Origin: Miscanthus floridulus
Lineage: Eukaryota; Streptophyta; Magnoliopsida; Poales; Poaceae
Direction of reading: 5' to 3'
DNA length: 64,000 nt
Assembly: GCF_019320115.1 (NCBI RefSeq)
Contig: NC_089594.1
Coordinates: forward strand, 20,916,055-20,980,054
Below the pieces are notes generated by a model that saw only the letters and a program-made list of their open reading frames with translations, was not told the DNA's origin and did not search any database. Position numbers and translations under genes: made by a program. This document shows positions 43,919 to 55,200 of the stretch, in pieces (the stretch's first letter is position 1; each line of letters begins with the position of its first letter).

Positions 43919-45075
43919 GTTTCTTTTTAACTACTAGCTAATATAAATTGCAAACAAGTCAGGTGGTCGGTTTCGCACACCTATTAGTCCACTTACTTGG
44001 ATCACTTAGTAGTAAATTATAATTGCTAACACTTAGACTTAAGCATCAGCTAACATGCCCTGAGAAATACTTGTGCCACCATTAAAGATGCCTGCACATG
44101 CCAACTGGGCCTATATTTTGATAATGAAGGACCAGACTCGTCGAGCAAGACTTGACTTGCATCTTGCCAGGCATACATAATTTAAATTATAAACACTGGA
44201 GATTGGATCTAAGACCTTGGCCTACACATTAACTTGTTTGCAAGCAATTGCCATTTGTTAGCCACTTGAATAACTTGATTGATGTTGAAAGTTTTAACAA
44301 CAAATTACACGATTTGTCCCAATCTGCAATGTCACAAATGGTTTTAAAGAAAACCCCATCATATGCATATTACATGTGTGCCACTTTCAACTTTACATAC
44401 ATATACTGACATCGTTTTTTGTATATTGGAAATAGAAATATGTTATTATAGAGTTGGTGAGCGCGGAAGAGCGGGTCGGAGCAGATGGTGCTGGCAGCGG
44501 CAGAGCGAAGAGAGGGACACAGGAGCACGACGTGGACCTGGCGCGTGGCAGGCCTTCCGCATAGGCGAGCTCCGCTACGTGGTTGCCCGGTGATGGCGAC
44601 AAGCAGAGAGGTGTCGGAGGTAGGGTATGACAGCTAGGGGCCCACCCATCGTTGATTGAGAAGGTGATGGAATGGTGGGGACCGTGTCTGCCAGGGAGGG
44701 AGAGAAGGGTGAGAGGTGGGGCCCATCTGTCATAGAGAAAAAGAAAGAGAGGAGAGAGGTTGTGTGTGCTGGCTGTTGCTGTAGCTGGGTCACCGCTTGT
44801 CCGCGATGTTGTTACTGCAGGACAGAAGCCAGGAGTGGTGCGAGAGAAAAAGAAAAGCCTTTCCATTTTGCTAAAAGGGAAACTTGAAATGGGTTTTCAC
44901 AAATTCGAACTAATTTTTGAAATATAATTTGAAGGCTAATTTTCCAAAACAGTAGAGATTTTGATTGAATTTTTTAAATTTATTTTTCACTCGACAAGGC
45001 CACACAAAGGCATGAATGCAACAAACAAATCAATTAAATTGTAAAAGTTTTTCGAAAAGCTTGTTTTCTACTATT
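42734..45075. repeat. Local duplication block C (42734-43210 and 44602-45075)
   Basis: Both copies share AAGCAGAGAGG(C/T)GTCGGAGG, GGGCCCACCCATCG, GTCTGCCAGGGAGGGAG and TGTTGCTGTAGCTGGGTCA in the same order and spacing, with small indels. Confidence 0.9.
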
Positions 45076-45818
45076 CACATTATGAAAAGCCTATCTAAAT
45101 CTTGGAAAGTTTTAGAAAATTATTAAATCCTTCATTTTATTTAATGTTTTCTTTTCACTACAGGAAATATAAATTTTAGGGTGTGGCATTATCACTATAT
45201 CCGCCAAGTGGGCATGTGTCTGCTGGCGGATCTCGATGCAAGTGAAGTCCTCCTTAGAAAAGCCTAAGTGTTGGCGTAAGCCTGCTAGACTGTATGCTGT
45301 TGTGACGTGTAGGAAGGCAGTGAAGGCGCCAACCTCAAGTTTGAACTCAAACAGTAGACATGGGAGCAGTTCACGCCGGGAAGATGGTGATCGCGCCCAC
45401 GACATCGTGCACAGCGAGTGGTTACTTTCTACTCCCATGTATCTTGCTTTTAAGCGGTTTTAGGTACGTACTACTGGAAAGATGGGCTAGTGAGAACCGC
45501 TCCTCCCATTGCAACAAGTGGTTCCAACTTGTACTGGCGCCAGGAAAACAAGAAGCGGAGCAAGAACTTATGTTCCTCCCAGCTGATGCCTAATGAATAG
45601 AAAACACGTTCCTTTGTACTTTTGTGCTCACGCCGCTCCCAGGTGAGTACTAGTTGGACGGATGGCTTCTCAGTACTAGTTGCACGGTTCCAACTTGTAC
45701 CACCACCAGTAATGTCAGCTGCTGTCCACATTGCAACATTTGAAGAGGGTTCCTGGTTTTAGCTGTGGGCCCTGGCGTTCCTAGTTTTAGCCTAGGCCTT
45801 AGGAACAAGCTGGCCGTA
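45076..45818. other. Unassigned DNA with a possible CACTA start
   Basis: CACTACAGGAAAT at about 45158 resembles a CACTA terminus, but no matching right end was found. 45470-45720 has pairs of related AGTACTAGTTG(G/C)ACGG-like segments. No gene is seen. Confidence 0.35.
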
Positions 45819-46330
45819 AGAGCTAATTCAAGCTGACTAATTAACACTTAGCTGCCGAAAATCATCCAGCTTACGTAGGCTCTACCGAGCAAGACTTGAC
45901 TTGCGTCGAGATGTGCCAGGCACATGCCCACTTGTCGGATAATACTAGACTTTTACCGAGGAAGACTTCACTTGCGTTCAGATGCGCCATGCATACGCGT
46001 ACTTCATTTTTCAATTTATAAATAATGGAGATTGGATTCAAGACATTGGCATATGTTCATTACATATTCCCTAGGGCTGACAGCACATCAAGATGGTATC
46101 CAATGTGTGAAGTAGAGGAACTTACGATCAATCTTCGTTTCTTGGCCACTTGCACAACTTGATCAAGGTTTTTAAGTGCCTTAATTAGACCAATTGTCAT
46201 TCGAGAAGTTATAATTCGCTCCATCCCAGTTTACAATGTCACAAATGGCTTTGAAAATTAAACAACCATATGCATAGTTCACGTGCGCCACTATCAAGTT
46301 TACACACTTATGAGACAACTATTATTGCTA

Positions 46331-46750
46331 TACATTAGAAACGGTATATGAAAGACTCAAAGTCACAACAAAAGCGTAATGGAACGTATGATGGCCCAAT
46401 CAGAGAAACGACAGAGTAGCATCCCCAGTTGCTTGAATTAAAGCATAAAGTAAAGCCATTGTTGACAGTCACAGTTTGATCGGGAGAGTGGAAGATGTAC
46501 AAAAGAAACAACCAAAAGCATTTGATGACATTGGGTGAAATGGTCAAAGTTTCGTATAAAGGCCTAGGCTGTTTTAGCAGGAGATTTGTAGGGGCCAACA
46601 AAATCTAGCCCTAGCCAGTTTTGGAACCGGCCTAAGACGGTATTGGCAGTCTGAGGTTTTCGAGAGATCTTTTTTATGGAAACTCCTCGGACCACATAGG
46701 AAACCTGTAAATTACTTGTGGAATAAGATTCCTACTGGATAAGACTAACT
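46331..46750. other. Spacer between duplicated blocks and a CACTA start
   Basis: No recognised coding or repeat structure. Confidence 0.45.
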
Positions 46751-47477
46751 CACTATGCCAGAAAAGCTTATCAGTGACGCCTCGAGTAGTGACTCAGAAA
46801 AAACGCGTCACTGTAAGCATATCAGTGACGCGGGTGAACGAGACGTGTCGCTGGTAGGTTTGTTGCCCATGGCCAGAAGACAAAACGCGTCACTAATGAC
46901 CAGTTATCAGAGACTCTTCTCAACTAGACGCGTCACTGGTAGCAAGCGCTATTATCTGTGACTCGTACCAACGAACGCGTCATAGCTGGACGTGACGGAC
47001 CCAAGAAAAATATCAATTCCAGTATAAACATTGGTTCGCGTCCGTTCCGCTCCGCCCCCATCCGCGGCCATCCATGGCTCCGCCCGACTCTCTCTCTCTC
47101 TCTCTCTACACTCCTCAGTCAGATCCAGATCTCGCAACCCAGCGGCGGCGCCGCGACAAGCTTGCTGGTTCCCTTCCCTCTCCCTCCCCTCTCCCTCTTC
47201 CTCTCCCTCCAAACGTCCTCCACCTCACCTTCCTCTTGAGGCAGCGGCAAATGTGCAGTGCCCTTCCTCAACTACCAGTGGCGGAGCGGTATGAGGGGAG
47301 CCACCCCGTCAAGCTTCCTCTTGAGACCTGCTCATTAGACTCTCCACTGCCACAAATTCACTCTGCTTTTATCCAACAACCTTGAAAGGCATTGACACTT
47401 TTGTTCACATGATGCCATTGTTCCTTGAGTTGCTTAATTTCTCTAGTTCTATCACCTGGAGTTGTGATGTTGAACAT
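46751..47477 (+). mobile_element. 5' end of another CACTA family, cut by the chromovirus LTR
   Basis: It starts CACTATGCCAGAAAAGC, followed by at least six direct or inverted copies of (A)CGCGTCACTG between 46775 and 46990. A TATA-like TATAAAC at 47023 and a CT-rich leader (47080-47240) follow. This is the usual start of a CACTA element: terminus, subterminal repeats, promoter. The remainder is interrupted at 47478 by the gypsy LTR. Confidence 0.65.
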
Positions 47478-48487
47478 TGAAACGACCTCGATTTCCACGA
47501 AGGGAAATCCACAGAGTCGAAGCATAATACGACCATTTAAATCACATTACCCGAATTCCAGTTGAATATCAAAATCCATACATCGAAAATAGAGAGTGCA
47601 ATAGTACGGATTACATTAACTTATTACAACGCCACAAGGCGGAATCACGAAACAAGTAACAACTTGAACAGCTTGGAAAGGCGGAAGCGATCAACTCCAA
47701 TCGGCTTGAGCGTAAGACGATCCCTCAATCCTCATAGTCATCCCCATCGTAGTCATATTCCTCCTCAGAACTTGTGTGCCAAAGTATCAGTACGATATGT
47801 ACTGGCCAATCCACCCTATGCTTGCTTTGTGGAAATTGGATGCAAAATGGGTATAATCGAAAAGACCTAACTCTGGCTGTGGTTTTCCTATGCAAGTAGT
47901 AACAAGTTTAATAGTAATAAGTCAAGTTTTTAACCCAATCACATCCACACGTTCTCACATCCCATCACCCATATCTCACCATCACACACACCTCACCATC
48001 ACACACACACACATCTCATCCTCACACTCGCACTTCAGTGACAAGGACAACTCCCTCTCGTCCTTGCCCTAACAACACCCAAGGGAGGTAGAAGACTTCC
48101 TCTCACTAGTCCGGTGCAACCTCCATAGGAAAGGTCCATAGCCGACAAGTCGGCATATGTATCGATCGATCAACCAAACACTCTGCAGAGGCTTCACTAT
48201 TGCACTAGATAGCCATCATAGGTGCCGATCATCACCTAGGCAGATGCCGATCGCCACAAGCCTAGAATGGTGCTATCCTGCCTCTCGACCCTGGCCGTCG
48301 AGAATGTGAGACATAGTACCAGGCCAAGGGGGTCACTATGTTGTCTCGGAAGGGTGTGGGTGCCTCGCCCGTACCTCCCTACACTGTCTGCTTACAACCT
48401 AGCAGTAATGGTACCATTCTACCAAGGGTTAGACCGTCTCCCCCCCATTGGAAAGCGAGTGGAAAGCAAACAGTTCCTAGGTTTGAC

Positions 48488-48877
48488 TGTCGACGAAATA
48501 TAGTCGGCAGTCCACCGAGGGGGGTGCCCATGGTGGTAAATAATCGGTAGGATGCGTGTAATCAGGAACCAGATGGTAATAGGGACACAAGACACATGAT
48601 TTATACAGGTTCAGGCCGCCAGTGTGGCGTAAAACCCTATGTCCTGTGCTCTATTATTTGTATTGATTTGGGGTGAGATCTTTTATGATCTATCCTCTAG
48701 GGGACCCTTGTCCCTCCTTATATACTATGAAGGGACAAGCTTACAAGTTAAGTATCTAATTTGGTACAATTACAATATAATGTCGTGCTCTGCACGTCTT
48801 CACCTTGTAGGCTGGGCCACTTCCGATGGTGTGGCCCATGTATACCCATGAGGGTATAGGGGGTCTATTCCCCCATA
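48488..48877 (-). repeat. 3' LTR of the nested element
   Basis: It runs TGTCGACGAAATATAG to CTATTCCCCCATA on the plus strand. The terminal CA/TG on the right is mutated (CATA instead of CACA). Confidence 0.9.
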
Positions 48878-49331
48878 GCTAGTCCCCGAGCGCCTTGTAT
48901 CCTTTGAGTAGCACCATCTTGAGCTTGCGAGAAGGATGTAAGGGGTTCAAAATAAAATTTGAAAAATATTTCCCCTGAAGTGTGCCCACTTTGACTCTGA
49001 GTCAAAAAGAGACACTATCGTCCTTGTAGAATCAGAGGTGTTTGAACCATCAGAGCGAGCACATTCACCGTAAGGTGAAGTGTGCCCACTTAGTCCCCGA
49101 GCCTGGTAGTAGGTGATGTAGGCACGTAGTGCCAGGGTCTAAAAAGAATTCCCAGTTAAGTTGAGAATCCAATCATCGTACAGGCGATACAAGATGCACC
49201 GGCAGGTGCATCGTACCGATGTAGTCCCCGAGCTTGCTGGAAGGCGAGGTATGAGCCTTGTAGCAAGGTCTAAACGAGGAAGAATATCCCAATTGTATGC
49301 GAGTCGCCAGTCGCATGTAGTTGAGACACAA

Positions 49332-49590
49332 AGTCCCCGAGCTGTGGTCGGAGAGTGGTCGAGGCAGTCCCTGAGCACAGGTCGAGGGGCGAGCGGCGAA
49401 GTCCCCGAGCTATGGTCGGAGAGTTGTCGAGGCAGTCCCCGAGCACAGGTTGAGGGGCGAGCGGCGAAGTCCCCGAGCTGTGGTCGGAGAGTTGTCGAGG
49501 CAGTCCCCGAGCTGTGGTCGGAGAGTGGTCGAGGCAGTCCCTGATCACAGGTCGAGGGGCGAGTGGCGAAGTCCCCGAGCATAGCTCGAG
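49332..49590. repeat. 68-bp tandem array with 34-bp half-units
   Basis: AGTCCCCGAGC starts at 49332, 49400, 49468, 49502 and 49570, spacings of 68, 68, 34 and 68. Between them alternate GTGGTCGGAGAGT and CACAGGTCGAGGGGCGAG half-units. It lies in the 3' part of the nested element. Confidence 0.9.
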
Positions 49591-51183
49591 ATCCCTGTAA
49601 TATAAATATATAGAACGGTAGTATATGATGTACAAAATAATAATTTATAGAGAAAAATCAACAGTGAAGAAATAGCGTATGATGCTTTGTAAAGCAGTTG
49701 GTGCTTTGTAAACATCAGTGTTAATATGAAGTTTGTGTTTATACTTAATATAAACCGCCCGACCAGTTAGTATGTAGCTGAGCCTCTAGCCCTAGCTAGC
49801 TTCACTGTAGCGTGGAGCACGGAGCCCGTGTGCGTGTAGGAAGGCGTCGCTAAGGAGCCGCTACCAACGACCCATAACGCAGAGGGCTGCCGCTCATACA
49901 CGTGTGGAGAGAGCCGGTAGACAGGGCTGTTTCTGGAGACATCGAGCGTCAACATGACCGGTCGAGGATTTGCATTAAGTATAGCTATATGTTATCTTTA
50001 AGATGGTATACATGGACAAACATTACTTGAAGAATAATCATGACGAGGACGTTGTGGAGAAACTTCATAATGAAAATTGAATTAAATATAAATATTAGAA
50101 GTGTACTTATCTTTGGATAGAAATCTGATCGGTGGCAATGAAGTTGTCTGGTCCTCGAGCTTTTCGACCTGTCATCATGATGGTGGTCGTGATTGTCGTA
50201 GCGCCGTTCTTCGCAGCGATCATCATCGCGATGTGGTCTGGCAATCGATGTGGTCGGAGCTCGGCAGAGCCACTCGGGACGTGGTTGACGTTGTCCGTGG
50301 TTGACATGAGCTCGGTGGAGCCGCTCGAGACATGGTCGACGTGGTCCGTGGTCGGAGTAGATGAATGTAGCTCGGACGTTCGTGGTCGAAGCAGTCCGAG
50401 ATCCTCCTTGCACGCTTCAGTTAGCTTGTACGGCATCATGCAACTCGACGGCTGGCCCCTCCGACGGTGAGTGCGTGCATGTGGTTGATCCGTATGTGCA
50501 TGCATATTTACGCCGATCGAGTCACCGTGGAAGCTGTGGATGATCATGAAGGCGGATATAGAAACATATAGGCAATAGAATGTTTATAATAATCTAAAAA
50601 TAGAATGACTTAGCTTCGTTTAAGTGGTGATCTGATCTTGGAAACGTAGCTAATAGGCGAACAACAACAAATCCGTACGTGTGTATGTGGCCCACGCACA
50701 TACATGTATACACGTACGAATAGTGGATCCGTGTAGTCTTGATGCTAGAGTGGGAGTCCCGTGCTTGTGCTGTGTCTTGCACGTGTCGGAGCTGTTGACG
50801 TCTCGAGCCCGTCCTTTTTGCTTCTCGGTGAAATTCCCAACGACAGCTTTCTCGGTTGGTGCTTGCCGATCGAACTTGGATTTGTTGGGCCGCATCTTTC
50901 CATCGTGCATGAATACATGCAAATCTTCATGGCCTTTATGGTTCGGTAGATCGGATCGTAGAGCCATGGATAGTGTTGGCAAACGGGGCCTGCAGCAAGC
51001 TATCGATGCGCTGACAAGGCGTGGGACCACGATGAGCAGTCGACGATGAGGGCCGGCACGAGCGTCAATGTCGTCGGAAGCCAGGTCACCATGGATGATG
51101 TTGATGAAGAAAATCGCCATCTGATTCGTTGGAAGATCAGCACACACAACCCCTAAAAGGGGATCCCCTACCTGGCATGCAAC

Positions 51184-51583
51184 TGTCGACGAAATATAGT
51201 CGGCAGTCCACCGAGGGGGGTGCCCATGGTGGTAGATAATCGGTAGGATGCGTGTAATCAGGAACCAGACTGGTAATAGGGACACAAGACACAAGATTTA
51301 TACAGGTTCAGGCTGCCAGTGTGGCGTAAAACCCTACGTCCCGTGCTCTGTTATTTGTATTAATCTGGGGTGAGATCTGTTATGATCTATATGATCTGTC
51401 CTCTAGGGGACCCTTGCCCCTCCTTATATACTCCGAAGGGACAAGCTTACAAGTAAAGTATCTAATTTGGTACAATTACAATATAATGTCATGCTCCGCA
51501 CGTCTTCACCTTGCAGGCTGGGCCACTTCTGATGGTGCGGCCCATGTATACCCATGAGGGTATAGGGGGTCTATTCCCCCACA
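51184..51583 (-). repeat. 5' LTR of the nested element
   Basis: It runs TGTCGACGAAATATAG to CTATTCCCCCACA. It carries an extra ATGATCTAT unit relative to the other LTR. Confidence 0.9.
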
Positions 51584-54500
51584 TTGACCAAACAGGAATC
51601 TTCTCATAAGGGTTTCCATTTTACGTGCCACCACAGCACCTCCTTCCCGGGGCTCAACCCATAGAGCTCACACCCCGGGATCTCCTCACGTCACATTTGC
51701 CCGCCACAGGTATCTCAGGATGGGAATGCCCAGGCCGCATCCCCTGGCAAGACTCGCTCCAAGAGATCATCATTATTCCTGCCCGGTCGACTCAACCCTC
51801 ACCACATGCACCCAAGACACACACACGGATCTCCCCAGGTTGGTCATATTCGGCACCACGTGCCTTAGCCATCTCATCTACCTCTACCACGCATCACATC
51901 GAGATATAAAGCGTAGTAGAAGTATTATGCAATAATAGAAACAGATAGCGCGTCTATCCTATCAGCGGGTAAGTAGGGTGAAGGTTGGGTCAAGGTAGTT
52001 GCCAACAAGTAAATACTACCATGCAAGTCCTATCACAGTTATTTCGCATAAATGTAAGCACTAGCAGGTCTAGATATTAGCAATGCGTAAAAGGATCTAC
52101 GAGGTTGGGTGGGACGTGGCACCTCTGCAGTCATTGCCCAGGTTCTCCTCGTACTCGTAGTCCTCCTCGTCAGGCTGTTCCTCCTCCGGCTCTAAAATCG
52201 GAACATAATAGTCGCGTTAGCGACTCCTATAGATTATCACAAAGAACCAATGAATATAAAAAAGATTCAAATACAATCAATCATAAGCCTATGACTTAGA
52301 TCTCATTTTTAGAAGAATTTGGACTCTTGGTTCATAATTTTTGGAGTTCGTATGAATTAGTTATGAATTTCCGAAGTTTAATATTTATTCTGAAAAAGAT
52401 AAAAGGCTGATTAATCTGGGGCCGACACGTGGTAGCCCCTGATTGGTCCACGTGGCGTAGTGAGGTTCAGCAGACGTGGCGACCTACTGACGTGGCAGCT
52501 GGCGTCATCACTGACAGGTGGGAGCGGCTGCTCTGGTCGCTGACATGTGGGACCGGGTCAACGGTCAACGGTCAATGGTCAACGGGCCGGTAGTGGGCCG
52601 GGTCAGGGCCGACGGGCTGGATATGGACCGAGCCGGGCCGGATATGGGCCAGGCCAACCCAACACATGTCAATCTCTGGTTGCGCCACGTCGGCTGCTGG
52701 ATACCCATTGGGTTTTGTCCACGGGCTCGGCACAGTAGGATGGTCCATGGTGGACTATCCACAGTGGGTCTATGGACCACAGCATGGTTCATCGTGGACC
52801 AAGCCCATCTTCTCCCTGTTTCTCACTGCTCATGGAGGAACGTGTGCACGGCGCGGCTGCTACTTCTCCTTACCCCTTTCTCCTCTGTTTCTCCCGCGGC
52901 AGCGCTCTCGCCGGCGGCGAGCTCGCACGTGGCGCGCTCCGGTGGCTCGGTTGGGCTGTGAGGGTGACTACGAATCACAGGGCCATCACGAGCACGATAG
53001 CGGGGTCGCGGTGGGGTCACATCTCTCCGGGAGGTTGGTGTGCATGGAACGGCGGCGCGGTAGACACGGCCGCGGCGGCGCTGTGCACCGAGGCTTCGGC
53101 AAGGGCTCGATGGGGCTCAAACGGCTTCCACGTGATACAGCTGCCAGGGCAGGGATGTCCGGGGGGTGCCAAGGGCTCTGGCGAAGCCGGCCAGTGGAGG
53201 CCTAGCAGCGACGGTGGTTGGTGGTGCAGGGGCTATGGCATCAATTGGAGCCAAGCAAGGTTTCCTTCCCCAAATCGGGGTACAGGGCGAGCCAAAGGAT
53301 TCGATCAACAACGGTCAAGAGAACAACGGAGTCCGCACCACGACAAGGTGCGTGGCAGAGCTCTGGCAGTGGTCTGACACGGCTGCGATGGCGCAAACTA
53401 GGGCAAGGCGGGGTTTCTAGCACCATCTTCGAGGCGGCTTGGTGCACAGGGTCAAGGCGAAGCTCTACGGCCGATCCTCGCGTCACGAGGCGGCCGGAGA
53501 TGGCGGGACTCTCGCGGCACGGTAACGCTCTGGAGCACGTCTGCGCCGGTGAGGCGGGGTTGACTGAGGCATTCGGAGCTCCTAATCCTCCATCTTCTTG
53601 TGCGTGAGGCGTCCTACGGCAAGGCAAAGCTCTAAAGGGTGAGGTTGCTGCTTATGCGGGCCTCTGGTGGTCGAAACGGAATGAAGCCATGGTGGTCTAC
53701 GGCCATGGCGTGTGGGGTGGTCGTGCCGGTGTTCCCGAGCTGCTAGGGGTCGATGAGGCCAGGCCTTGGGCTTGTGCGCGTGCAGTGCGTGTGCAGCGTG
53801 TCTAGGAGCAGGAATGCTTCGCCTCTGCGTCCCCTAAGTGCGGGAACGCGGTGGCATTCATGGCGAGTATGGCTAGCGTGGCGAGCGGCGAACGACGTGG
53901 CTCACCATAGGGTTTGTGGCTGTAGGATGGCGGTGCGGTGGCGAGGTGAGGCCGTGATGAGGCAATGCAATGCCGTGTCGAGCAGCTATGTCGTTGTAGC
54001 CGATCGGGGTGGTGCTCCTGGCTCCGGCGGCTCCGAGCGGCTCCGGCGAGGTCCAGTTCCGCTCCTCCTTCTCTGTTCCTCCCCTTCCTTCCTTCTTCTT
54101 TCCTCCACCCTTCTACCATTCTTGGTGTGGTGTTCTGGAGTGCCACCAGTGGCGGTGGGGTTGATGGGAACCCTAGGTTATAGGCGGCTGGTGAACACTT
54201 TGCGCGGCGGACGATGATCAAGGAGTCGGGGCGATCAGGCGGCTGCAGGACGCTCGAGCGGTCGCTGTCAATCCTCGGGTGGGCTCCAGTGGTCAGCGGC
54301 AGGCGCCAATTTGCCTTCACAGCCAAGGCAGGGCGGGGAGCAGGGGTGTGGTAGTGGCATGTGCTCTGTCACGGCCGTTGGCACGCGTGGCTGGGTCATG
54401 CAATTCGCGTGACTCATGGGTCCCACGAGTGCTGTGCTAGCGTGCGCGAGGTCGTTGGATGGCCTGGGGGTGGAATCGGTGGACGGGGGAGTGCACGTTG

Positions 54501-55200
54501 CACACGCGCTGTGCCGTCCGGTGGCCGAAACAGGGGGACCGAGGGGGGACCGGTGGAAGGGATGACAAGTCGGTCCCACTTGTCATCCAATGCGGGGAAA
54601 GGAACAGCGCACATGGCGTTTCCCTGCGCGGGCCGTGATCGTGGGCCGGTTTGGGCGGGCAGCAGGAGAAAGAGAGGGAGGTGGAGTCATGGGCCAGCAG
54701 CTTTGCTGTTGGGCTGGTTGGGTTGGGTTGGCTCAGTTTCCCTCTCTCCTATTTCCTTTTCTTTTTCTATTTCTTTTTGTTTTATGTTACACTTCTTTCA
54801 TGTATATAAATCAAAGTGGCATATTTTCCTTTGGTATAATGTCCCATGGTAATAAAAATTGGTCATAGTATATGTTGGGATATTAATCCCATGTTAGTAC
54901 ATTTATTTATAAACAAATATTTGTTAGCTTTTATTAATCAACACATAAACCCAAATAAAATCCAAATCACCATGTTGAATATAATGCAACTTGATGTATG
55001 CTATGTGGTAAAATAAATTCAAGGTGATGAGGTGAGATACTTGTGCAAGTCATGTAGGTTTAGTTACTGCAAGGCTAGGGGTTTTCCTACATGCCACATC
55101 ATCACTCAAGGGTTTCTAGGAAAAAGAAGAAAAAATTTTGTAGTTGAGATTTTTGGGTTGTTACAGTCCTACCCCCTTATGAGAATCTTGACCCCAAGAT

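Larger units (their letters stand above)
39830..46325. repeat. Dispersed local block D (four copies)
   Basis: A block with CTCCATCCCA(A/G)TTTACAAT, AAAACAA(C/G)CATATGCAT and GTGCGCCACTxTCAA occurs at about 40068-40175, 43224-43355, 44318-44410 and 46215-46325. At the first, third and fourth sites it follows a GAGCAAGACTTGACTTGC...GTGCCAGGCA block. This indicates repeated local segmental duplication. Confidence 0.75.
48488..51583 (-). mobile_element. Complete non-autonomous LTR element (3.1 kb, TSD TTGAC)
   Basis: Two LTRs, 48488-48877 and 51184-51583, are direct repeats differing by about 5% and one small indel. Identical TTGAC sequences flank the element (48483-48487 and 51584-51588). The minus orientation is inferred from the TATATAAGG box (minus strand, near 51430) and the purine tract GCTCGGGGACTAGC before the LTR start TATGGGGG. 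The 2.3-kb interior has no gag or pol. ORFs up to 214 codons resemble nothing I know, so it must be mobilised in trans. Confidence 0.9.
47478..55165 (-). repeat. 3' LTR of a minus-strand chromovirus (Tekay/Del-like), split by a nested element
   Basis: On the minus strand it starts TGTAACAACCC at 55165, directly after the polypurine tract AAGGGGGTAGGAC. It ends ...GGTCGTTTCA at 47478; the two ends are inverted over about 10 bp. Subtracting the nested element (48488-51583) and one duplicated TTGAC leaves about 4.6 kb, which fits the very long LTRs of this lineage. The GC-rich overlapping ORFs at 52500-54850 fall inside the LTR and are not taken as genes. The other LTR is outside the window. Confidence 0.7.

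Noticed and set aside
50650..51294. Minus-strand 214-codon ORF in the nested element
   Set aside because: It spans the LTR boundary, has no gag-like motif and has a non-coding look. Treated as chance.
52518..54852. Many long overlapping ORFs on both strands (up to about 200 codons)
   Set aside because: They lie inside the GC-rich chromovirus LTR, overlap each other in several frames, and show no recognisable domain. GC-rich DNA gives such open frames by chance.
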